NCBI GenBank assembly: GCA_963779685.1
Contig: CAVZZG010000003.1
Span: 2,402,737 to 2,466,736, forward strand
Origin: CAVZZG01 sp963779685
GTDB taxonomy: Bacteria; Actinomycetota; Thermoleophilia; Gaiellales; F1-60-MAGs149
Direction of reading: 5' to 3'
Length of the DNA: 64,000 nucleotides
A model generated the notes under the pieces. The model saw only the letters and a list, made by a program, of their open reading frames with translations, ran no database searches and was not told where the DNA came from. The position numbers were made by a program, and so were the translations under genes. Of this stretch, positions 57,272 through 64,000 are shown piece by piece. Position 1 is the first letter of the stretch, and the number at the start of each line of letters is the position of its first letter.

Positions 57272-57695
57272 GACCGCTGAGGGCAGCGAGGTCCTGCTGC
57301 TCGACATGAGCGCGGCCGTGGCCCTCGAGGTCGAGGACCACGAGGCGCACACCGCAACCCTCCACGCTGTCCGCGACCACCGCCTGGGGCTCGCCGGCCA
57401 CGCCTGGTTCGAGACCTACTCGGTCCTCACCCGGCTCCCCAGCGGGCTCCGCCGCTCGGCGCCAGACGTCGCCGCGCTGCTCGCTCACAACTTCCCAGAG
57501 ACGGTGTTCCTGGCCGAACGCGAAGCCGCCAAACTCGGCTCCGAGCTCGCCGCCGCAGGCATCTCCGGCGGCGCCGTCTACGACGGGCTCGTCGGCGCAG
57601 CCGCCCGCCAACACGACCGCCCCCTCCTGTCCGGCGACACCCGCGCGCGCCCCGTATACGACGCGCTCGGCGTACGCATACAGCCAACAGCCTGA
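57270..57695 (+). CDS. PIN-domain (VapC-like) ribonuclease toxin
   Basis: About 141 residues from ATG 57270. PIN acidic residues are in EVLLLDMSAAVALEVEDHEA (first Asp), GHAWFETYSVLTRLPSG (Glu), YDGLVGAAARQHDRPLLSGD (Asp) and TRARPVYDALGV. VapC toxins cut tRNA or rRNA. No antitoxin gene is recognisable directly upstream, so it looks like an orphan unless the divergent gene plays that part. Confidence 0.75.
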   Translation: MTAEGSEVLLLDMSAAVALEVEDHEAHTATLHAVRDHRLGLAGHAWFETYSVLTRLPSGLRRSAPDVAALLAHNFPETVFLAEREAAKLGSELAAAGISGGAVYDGLVGAAARQHDRPLLSGDTRARPVYDALGVRIQPTA

Positions 57696-57925
57696 GCCAC
57701 CCACAACCCGAAGGCGCAGTCACCACCTGCCCCCACGCGCGGCATGAAACGCGGGACCCACCAAACCCGGACCCGCGGAACCCAGTCCGGCTCAGACCGC
57801 GGACACGCCGAGCTCAAGGACGTGGCTCAGCATGCGCCTGCCCGATTGGTGCTGCCACGTCCGGCACCAGCTCGCCAATCCAGCGCAGAGCCCGTTGCCG
57901 CCAGCGCTGCGAGACTACACGGGCG

Positions 57926-58658
57926 ATGGTGGTGATCGCCGGAGCGGGAATCGCCGGGCTCACGCTCGGCCTTACCCTCGAACAGCTGGGCATCGAGTTT
58001 CCGCATCGTCGAATCGGTGGCCGAGTTGCGGCCGCTCGGGGTGGGCATCAACCTGCAGCCGAACGCTGTCCGGGAGCTGTTCGACCTGGGACTCGAGCGC
58101 GAGCTCGACCTGATCGGCGTCCGTACCCGCCAGTACGGGTTCTACAGCCGCTTCGGGCGGGAGATCTGGGTCGAGCCGCGGGGGACGCGGGCCGGCTACC
58201 GCTGGCCACAGTACTCCGTTCACCGCGGCCGGCTGCAGCTGCTGCTTCGCGATGCGCTCGTGACCCGTGCAGGGCCCCGATGCATCCGCTACGGCGACCA
58301 GGTCGTCGGCTACACCTCACAGGCCACCGGCGCGACGCTCCTGCTCGCCTCCGGCGACCGTCTCGAGGGCGCCGTGGCGATCGGCGCGGATGGCATCCAT
58401 TCGGTGGTGCGCGCGCAGATGTACCCGGCTGAGGGGCCGCCGGAATGGGCCGGCGCGATCATGTGGCGCGGCACGTCGCAAGCGCCGCCGTTCTTCGGCG
58501 GGGCGGCCATGGCGCTGGCCGGAAACGACTACCAGCGCATCGTCGCGTACCCGATCAGCGGCACCGATCCGGGCACCGGCCTGGCGACGATCAACTGGAT
58601 CGCCGAGCGGCGCGTCGACCCGGCTCGCGGGCTTGCTCTTCGTAATACGTTCCTGTAG
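57926..58658 (+). pseudogene. FAD-dependent monooxygenase, truncated and frame-shifted
   Basis: VVIAGAGIAGLTLGLTLEQL (FAD GxGxxG) starts at 57926. Near 57995 the frame changes to PLGVGINLQPNAVRELFDLG. The core continues with YSVHRGRLQLLLRDALVTRA and GAVAIGADGIHSVVRAQMYP, the GD motif for FAD ribose binding. Homology ends at about 58625 (RRVDPARG), well short of the usual ~400 residues, where PadR-operator DNA begins. Probably a junction or deletion scar. Confidence 0.65.
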
Positions 58659-58673
58659 TGTTCGTATTACGAT
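58640..58673. promoter_or_regulatory. PadR operator overlapping the padR start codon
   Basis: TCGTAATACG (58640-58649) and CGTATTACGA (58664-58673) form a perfect 10-bp inverted repeat with a 13-base spacer. The right arm includes the first two bases of the ATG at 58672. Confidence 0.75.
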
Positions 58674-59124
58674 GAGGAATCAGTTCTTCATGCCAGGCGA
58701 GCTGCCGCTCGTCCTCCTCGATCTCATCTCCGATCGCCCGCAGGGCGGCTACGAGCTGTTGGGCGAGCTCGGCCGACGATTCGGCCAGGCGGGCTACCGT
58801 CCGTCCCCCGGAAGCGTCTACCCGGCGCTGTCTGCGCTACGAGCCGAGCAGCTCATCGAGCAGGAGTTGGGCGGAGCGAAGGCCGTGTATCAGGTGACGG
58901 CGAAAGGGCGCCGCATGCTCGCCGACCAGAGCGCCGTGTTTGCGCGGATCGAAGCGCGCACGGGGGCTTCGCATCAGGTCGACGCTTCGTGGCAGCCCGT
59001 TCTCGAGCGGCTCGTGGAGCGGATCAGCAAGCTGAACGACCGTGTCGACGGCGCCGCCGTTGAGCGCATCCTCGACAACGCCGCGAAGGCGGTCGCCGAC
59101 CTGGAGGTCAGCCATGAACAGTGA
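58672..59124 (+). CDS. PadR family transcriptional regulator
   Basis: 150 residues from ATG 58672 (ATG 58690 would shorten it by 6). The N-terminal winged helix is PGELPLVLLDLISDRPQGGY, then RPSPGSVYPALSALRAEQLI and KAVYQVTAKGRRMLADQ. The C-terminal dimerisation helix includes VLERLVERISKLNDRVDGAA. It overlaps the next gene by 11 bp, the usual operon of a PadR repressor with a membrane protein. The palindrome at its start implies autoregulation. Confidence 0.9.
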   Translation: MRNQFFMPGELPLVLLDLISDRPQGGYELLGELGRRFGQAGYRPSPGSVYPALSALRAEQLIEQELGGAKAVYQVTAKGRRMLADQSAVFARIEARTGASHQVDASWQPVLERLVERISKLNDRVDGAAVERILDNAAKAVADLEVSHEQ

Positions 59125-59677
59125 AGATCAGTTCGATCAACTGGCGAGACGAGACCAGGAACTTCACGCGCTGGCTTCGCGAGGACGATGGCGATCACTG
59201 GTGATCATGGTTCTCGCCTTCGTGCCGGCCCCGTTCCTCGTCATGCTGACCAACGACGACCGAAGCCTGCTCGGCGTCATCCCCATCGGCATCGCCTGCG
59301 TCGTGGCCACCTCCTACTCATGGGCAAAGTGGCAGCGTCGACCGGAAGACACCCAGTTCGTTGCGTTCGTCGGACTCGACCGAAGGCGGCAATGGGCGAC
59401 CTACCGCTCGATGCGACATGGAACCTGCATCGACGATCCGGTTGTACTGACCATCATTGAGTCGATCCATCACCACCTGCGTCGAAGCCTCCCAGCGGTC
59501 GTGGCCACAATCCTCGTGATCGCAGCGATGGCCGTCGCACTCCTCGAGGCCGCCGGGACCGGCGTCGGCCTCTGGGTCCCTACAGCCGCTCTTGTGCTGG
59601 CTGGTGGCGCCATCGCCGCAAATCGCTGGGTCATCAATCGAGCCGGTATCGTCATCGACCGCAGCCGGCAGCATTGA
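59114..59677 (+). CDS. Membrane protein co-transcribed with PadR regulator
   Basis: 187 residues from ATG 59114. Four membrane helices are arranged as two pairs: SLVIMVLAFVPAPFLVMLTN and LLGVIPIGIACVVATSYSWA near 30-70, and VVATILVIAAMAVALLEAAG and LWVPTAALVLAGGAIAANRW near 130-170. No family recognised. Confidence 0.75.
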   Translation: MNSEDQFDQLARRDQELHALASRGRWRSLVIMVLAFVPAPFLVMLTNDDRSLLGVIPIGIACVVATSYSWAKWQRRPEDTQFVAFVGLDRRRQWATYRSMRHGTCIDDPVVLTIIESIHHHLRRSLPAVVATILVIAAMAVALLEAAGTGVGLWVPTAALVLAGGAIAANRWVINRAGIVIDRSRQH

Positions 59678-59738
59678 GACGGCTGTTTGTGGAGCAACCG
59701 CAGCCGCGCACCGTGCGATGTGAATCGCCCCGGGTTCG

Positions 59739-60098
59739 GTGGAGACTCGGTTTCTTGGCGCCGAGCGCTCCTCCCAAGTCGCCGCAGCGACAGACGGAAC
59801 GGCAATCGCGGCGTGGGAGGCCATGGACGCGATGAACCACAACATCATCGATGTCGCCGTTCGTACGTCCGGAGGTGCGTGGAGCGCGCCCGAGCAGCTC
59901 TCAGCGCCCGCGCAGTACTCCTTCCGAGGCGAAGCAGGAATCATGGAACCAAGCGGCCAGGGCAGGCGGCCGACGTCGCGGCGGTATCCGGCGGCGTTGA
60001 AGGAGCGCCAACTCGATTGTGGACGAAGAGGCAGACACCGGACCGTCACACACGGCGGCGTCCCGCCTCGCAGAAAGTCGCTTCCCCCTCCCGCATAG
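59739..60098 (+). pseudogene. Fragment of a secreted beta-repeat protein
   Basis: Only SSQVAAATDGTAIAAWEAMD then DVAVRTSGGAWSAPEQLSAP (59765-59910) looks protein-like. It matches the sialidase-like repeats common in large secreted proteins of this lineage; the rest of the frame is low-complexity. A remnant. Confidence 0.35.
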
Positions 60099-60259
60099 CG
60101 GGCCGGGGCGACGCACAACCTCCGCGCGACAAGCAAGAGCGTTCGCCGCCGTACGCGACGCGTGCCTCAGGCTCGAGGACCTGGCGGCGGTGCCGCGTAC
60201 GAATCCTCAGCGAGTCTTGACGTCGACCCCAGCGCGCACGGCGAGGACGCGCGATCAGC

Positions 60260-60757
60260 TCAGCGCACTCCCAGCCACGGTCCCAGCGCCGGCAGTCGAT
60301 GCCCTGGTTCAACCACGACCGCCGAAGCTTCCCCAGCCGAAGCGATCTTGACGCCCGCCAGCTGCACCGACACGACATCCGTCCACACCACAAAGTCCGG
60401 CACGAGCGCCACGATCCCAAACCCTTCGCCAGACACATCAGCCCCGTACGTCGTTGTAAACCCCATTGGGAATTCGACGATCGCGCCGATCACGGCGCCC
60501 GCCGCTGCGATCGGGAGCGCCTGGTGTGTCGACTGATGCCGAGCCGCGATCGCGAACGTCGCGAGCAATCCGAAACCTCCGAACGCCGCCCACACGAGCG
60601 TCAACTTGAACGTATTGCGCGCGCGCGACGCCCGCCGGCGGTACGAGAGCGTCTCGCCGGAAACGACGCGCGCAGCCACCGCCTCGACGACAGACGCCCG
60701 TTCCGCCGCGTCGAGCGCCGCGGGCGGCAACCCGAGCATCTCCCTCGCATAGCTCAC
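60260..60757 (-). CDS. Two-helix membrane protein of unknown function
   Basis: 165 residues from GTG 60757 with GGAGG upstream. A soluble N-terminus (AREMLGLPPAALDAAERASV) precedes two membrane helices, TLVWAAFGGFGLLATFAIAA near 54 and LPIAAAGAVIGAIVEFPMGF near 80, and a beta-rich C-terminal domain (GIVALVPDFVVWTDVVSVQL). No family recognised. Confidence 0.65.
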   Translation of the reverse strand: MSYAREMLGLPPAALDAAERASVVEAVAARVVSGETLSYRRRASRARNTFKLTLVWAAFGGFGLLATFAIAARHQSTHQALPIAAAGAVIGAIVEFPMGFTTTYGADVSGEGFGIVALVPDFVVWTDVVSVQLAGVKIASAGEASAVVVEPGHRLPALGPWLGVR

Positions 60758-61407
60758 TCTCGACCACCTCCAATGCGTCGCCGCTGCGAGTGAGTCACTT
60801 GTCAGGGCGTTTCAGACGGACCAAACTTCAGACCCCTCGAACCCCGAGTTCACGCTTCGGGGTGACAACGAGACGAGGCCACGAGAAGCTGCGACGCGGC
60901 GGCCGCCATCGAAGAGCACTGAACACTGTCTCAGACTACACGTCCCCGACGCACCGATCGCGCGCGGCGGATCCGCTGCCTCCTCCGCAGCGCACGAACC
61001 GAGCCCGAATTTGCCCCACCCGGCTCGAACTGCCGCAGTAGCGCGGCCGCGAATATAGCACTCCGGACTCCGACGCACCGAGGTTCGCTTCCATGCAGCC
61101 GTCCAGAGGCCGAGCGAACACGGCGCGCGGCGACCCATGACAGATCCACGTCTAGCATGACAAGGCCGGATGGGTGGAATCGAACATCAAACCCGAGCAC
61201 CTGCGAGAACGCCGCCACGCGGCGCGCGAACCGCATCGCCACACATCCGGAAGTCACACGCGGTATAGAGCTTAGAGGCGTGATGCACGTACGGATGTCC
61301 CGGCTTAGTGTCACGTGCCAAGAAGCATCGGGCCGGCAAATTGTCATTCCACCACCGCCGCCACCGACCTCGAACGCGCAGGCAGGAGGGGCGATTCTGG
61401 CCCCGCC
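60758..61407. other. Non-coding region before att-like copy D
   Basis: About 650 bp with lower coding character. One minus-strand stretch (61000-61240, FSQVLGFDVRFHPSGLVMLD) could be a remnant, but I cannot assign it. Confidence 0.35.
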
Positions 61408-61703
61408 GTGTGTGGCGGGTGTGTGGCAGGCCGCCGCCCCAGTGGCCCTCACTGACCAATTCGTCCCACAGCGAAATGGCCATTTTGGAGGGAAAACGCG
61501 AAAACGCCCTTCGGGCGACCAAACATCGAGCAGAGCGTCGCTCAGAGACAAAAAGGCCCGCATTTGCGGGTCTTTTGAGAGCCGACGCGGGGACTCGAAC
61601 CCCGGACCCCATCATTACGAGTGTTACTCGCTTTTCGTCGGAAACGGCTCCGTTGAGCCGAATCGAGAGGCGATCGAGGCCGTGTGTGACGCGTGTGTGG
61701 CAG
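61408..61703 (-). repeat. tRNA-Thr 3'-half att-like site with paired arm repeats (copy D)
   Basis: Same organisation and orientation as 39780-40076. GTGTGTGGC (61408-61416) and GTGTGTGGCAG (61419-61429); spacer with a CGCCCTTCGGGCG hairpin; terminator (61551-61576); tRNA 3' half (61580-61620, identical to copy C from anticodon loop to discriminator); GGCTCCGTTGAGCC (61646-61659); GTGTGTGAC (61682-61690) and GTGTGTGGCAG (61693-61703). The spacers have diverged much more than the core and arms. Confidence 0.65.
61551..61576. terminator. Terminator beside the tRNA remnant of copy D
   Basis: AAAAGGCCCGCA with GCGGGTCTTTT, one G-T pair, equivalent to 39924-39950. Confidence 0.7.
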
Positions 61704-61836
61704 GCCGCAGCACGAGGCTGAACCGGCCGGGAATCTCGTGCTGGACGCTGCTCGTCACGACCCCTGGAACATATCACTCCCTCGTCTCATGTCGAGACAC
61801 CGACATCGTGGAGCGCCGCTCCACGCGACCGCCGGC

Positions 61837-62451
61837 CTACCCAGCAGCTGCGTCTTCGAGCTGAGCTAGGTACGCCCGCGCCCGGCTCTGGTCTCGGCGC
61901 CGCGACCCTTCAAGGAACGCCTCAAGGGACGCGCGCGCTCGGGTCGGCCTTCCGGCGCGGGCCTGTGCTATGCCCTCCCACAACAACGGCTCGGTGGCCT
62001 CCGGCCAGAGTCGTGCCGCCCGCCGCGACGCGGCCACCGCGTCATCCAACCGACCCTGCCCGGTCCGCTCGTGCAACTCGACGATCGCCCTCGCCAACGA
62101 CACCAGCGCCGCGGGATCGTCAGGCGCCTCACGGACCGCGGCTCGCGCCACCGCGACCTGCTCCGCCAACGCCCGATCCGAGCGGCGCCGGCGACGGCAC
62201 CCGGCGCAGCGGACCGGCACCGAATTGAAGTTGAAGCGGAGCGACTCGTACCAGTACTTCTGCTCCCGGCCGGAGAACACGAACACCAGCCCGCACTGCA
62301 CGCAGCGCCGCTCCTCATCCACGTAGAAGTACTTCGGAACGTGGCAGAGCGGACAGAACTCCTGCCTGGACACGTCACCCGCAACAGCTCCCCGCGGAAG
62401 GCTCGGACGGTACATGGGATCACAAACCGGGTCAGCGCCTTGCTGGATCAT
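61837..62451 (-). CDS. Zinc-ribbon protein with C-terminal TPR-like helices
   Basis: About 204 residues from ATG 62451; 62415 and an upstream 62592 are alternatives. The N-terminal zinc ribbon is FCPLCHVPKYFYVDEERRCV then QCGLVFVFSGREQKYWYESL, with a second Cys pair in VPVRCAGCRRRRR, matching the small zinc-ribbon family. Residues ~95-200 form TPR-like helices (ALVSLARAIVELHERTGQGR, EPLLWEGIAQARAGRPTRAR). Probably a protein- or nucleic-acid-binding adaptor. Divergent from the Sel1 gene. Confidence 0.75.
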   Translation of the reverse strand: MIQQGADPVCDPMYRPSLPRGAVAGDVSRQEFCPLCHVPKYFYVDEERRCVQCGLVFVFSGREQKYWYESLRFNFNSVPVRCAGCRRRRRSDRALAEQVAVARAAVREAPDDPAALVSLARAIVELHERTGQGRLDDAVAASRRAARLWPEATEPLLWEGIAQARAGRPTRARASLEAFLEGSRRRDQSRARAYLAQLEDAAAG

Positions 62452-62700
62452 GGGGATCTCGCCGAACAGAGGGTGACGCCGCGGATCGCGCCGATCCGGC
62501 TCCTCACCGCCTCGACCCGGCCCCGGCGTCTGCGCCCGCGATCCCGCGGATATCGCCGCTCCGCCATCGCCAAAGTCTACGTCCCGCCGCATTCCCGCGG
62601 CCGCAAGACCATCTCGGCGGGGCCGGCACTCCTGCTAGACCAGCGCCGCGCGGCGCGGCGCCGAGCCGCGGCCCGCGCGCAGGTGGCCTACCGTTCCGGC

Positions 62701-63704
62701 GTGGACGACGAAGCCCACCAGCGTGCGCGCTACCAGCCGGCGGCAGAGGCCGGCGACCGGGATGCGATGTTCAACCTCGGCGTGCTGCTTGAAGACGATG
62801 ATCCGGCGGCCGCCCGGAGCTGGTACCAGCGGGCCGCCGAAGCCGGGCATGGCGGCGCGATGTTCAACCTCGGCGTGCTGCTCGAGGACGACGATCGCGT
62901 CGCCGCCCGAGCCTGGTACCAGCGGGCCGCCGAGGCTGGCGACCGCGACGCGATGTTCAACCTCGGCGTGCTGATGAAGGCCGAGGATCCGGCGGCCGCC
63001 CGGTACTGGTGGGAGCGGGCCGCTGAAGCGGGCGACAGCAGCGCGATGAATAGCCTCGGCATGCTGCTCGAGGACGACGATCGTGTCGCCGCCCGAGCCT
63101 GGTATCAGCGGGCCGCCGAGGCCGGCGACGCCAACGCGATGGCTAACCTCGGCGTGCTGCTCAGATCTGAGGATCCCGCGGCGGCTCGGCGCTGGTGCGC
63201 AGCGGGCGGCGGAGAACGGGGTTACCGGCGCGATGTTCAACCTCGGGGTACTGCTGAAAGCCGCGGATCCGTTTGCCGCCCGATATTGGTACGAGCGGGC
63301 CGCCGCGGCCGGCCATGCGAACGCGATGAACGGCCTCGCCGTGCTGCTTATAGACGAGGATCCGGCCGCCGCCTGGAGCTGGTACGAGCGGGCCGCGGCA
63401 CTCGGCAACGGCAACGCGATGGCCAACCTCGGCGCGCTGCTCGAAGACGAGGACCCGGCCGCCGCCCGGTACTGGTACGAGCAGGCCGCTGAAGTCGGGC
63501 ATAGCGGCGCGATGACCAGCCTCGGCGTCTTGTCCGAACCGCAAGATCGAAGGGCGGCTCGCTGTTGGTTCAAGCGGGCCGCCGAGGCCGGCGACAGCGA
63601 CGCGATGTTCAACCTCGGCGTGCTGCTGGAAGCAGACGACCCTGGCAGGCGCCCGGTACTGGTACAAGCGAGCCGCGAACGCCGCAACTCATCGCGACGA
63701 GTAG
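62701..63704 (+). pseudogene. Sel1-like repeat protein, two frame breaks
   Basis: From GTG 62701 ten tandem repeats of 31 residues are readable (for example AEAGDRDAMFNLGVLLEDDD followed by PAAARSWYQRA). Frame changes near 63195 and 63645 are needed to join them; the natural end is RYWYKRAANAATHRDE at 63704. Sel1 repeats are alpha-alpha scaffolds for protein contacts. The unit is 5 residues shorter than the canonical 36 because the inter-helix loop is reduced. The 93-bp DNA repeats may themselves promote slippage. Confidence 0.75.
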
Positions 63705-63817
63705 GAGTCCGAAGCGGCGGGGCATCGACCATCTCGATGCTCATCGCTGAGCAGTCGGCCGCGCGGCTATCCTCGACGAGCAGCATCCCGCAGCGAGGCG
63801 TCTCCCCCGGTGGGGAG

Positions 63818-63890
63818 AGCCGAAGACGGGACTCGAACCCGTGACCCCCGCTTTACGAGAGCGGTGCTCTACCAACTGAGCTACTTCGGC
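63818..63890 (-). tRNA. tRNA-Thr (anticodon CGT)
   Basis: 73-nt perfect cloverleaf: acceptor GCCGAAG/CTTCGGC, D-arm GCTC/GAGC, anticodon stem CCGCT/AGCGG with loop CTCGTAA (CGT), T-arm ACGGG-TTCGAGT-CCCGT-type CACGG pairing, discriminator T, no encoded CCA. It has the same orientation as all the tRNA 3'-half remnants in the window and is the likely parent or a sister of their target. Confidence 0.93.
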
Positions 63891-63925
63891 GTACCAGACA
63901 CCGACCCCTCAGGGGAGAGCACATA

Positions 63926-63986
63926 ACTCCGGACCTCGTGTTACGAGTGACAATCGCATTTCGCCTAGATTCCGCTCCGTTGAGCC
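63926..63986 (-). repeat. Partial att-like site (copy E)
   Basis: CTCCGGACC (T-arm scrap), then TTACGAGTGACAAT and, after the usual spacing, GCTCCGTTGAGCC (63974-63986). It matches copies A, C and D on the element side while the tRNA acceptor end has been lost. The window ends before any arm repeats. Confidence 0.6.
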
Positions 63987-64000
63987 AAATCCGCCGTGGC

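Overview
The window is GC-rich, actinobacterial-type DNA. The best lineage clue is the N-terminus NVTATLALFVALGGTGYAA of the collagen-like secreted protein at 19.9 kb, a signature I associate with Thermoleophilia (Solirubrobacterales/Gaiellales). Abundant LuxR-type regulators, ECF-like sigma factors and IPT/beta-propeller secreted proteins fit that. The class is an inference; no rRNA is present.

Layout. 0-10.3 kb looks like chromosomal backbone: the end of an AAA+ ATPase of the type found beside extracellular contractile injection systems, two regulator-like genes, a large secreted multidomain protein, an ECF sigma/anti-sigma pair, a polysaccharide deacetylase and a YdeI-like protein. From 10.3 kb to the right edge the DNA is punctuated by same-oriented copies of the 3' half of a threonine tRNA (near 10.3, 21.5, 39.95, 61.6 and 63.95 kb, plus an intact tRNA-Thr(CGT) at 63.8 kb). 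The two best copies (39.8-40.1 and 61.4-61.7 kb) carry the same flanking hairpins and paired GTGTGTGGC repeats. I read this as a tandem array of tRNA-targeted integrative elements, or their remains, although no integrase is visible.

Cargo between those sites: a sigma factor / putative anti-sigma / ImmA-IrrE protease cassette and a LAL regulator (12-17 kb); a methyltransferase; an M14 peptidase; an eight-gene catabolic operon (27.7-34.9 kb) with a three-subunit molybdenum hydroxylase, an acyl-CoA-dehydrogenase-type NAD enzyme, a DUF2848 protein, a cupin, a luciferase-like flavin monooxygenase and a DUF1989 protein, with a divergent RidA gene; a TacA/TacT toxin-antitoxin pair with a clear operator (38.0-38.9 kb); a GH15 glucosidase with a shattered zwf; a Mo-oxidoreductase/cytochrome b pair leading into an OmpR-type two-component system whose likely box recurs before a secreted beta-propeller gene (50.1-54.9 kb); IS30 and IS256 remains; a VapC-like toxin; a PadR regulator with a perfect palindrome over its start codon; and a Zn-ribbon and a Sel1-repeat protein.

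An unusual number of genes are broken by single-base frame changes without in-frame stops (deacetylase, ARPP-1, M14, EamA, cyclase, zwf, Sel1 and others). Some of this may be assembly error. True truncations and chimeras are also present (MFS/lipid kinase, PfpI, SpoIIAA-like, flavin monooxygenase, IS30), as expected in a recombining island. Start codons and residue positions are estimates read by eye.
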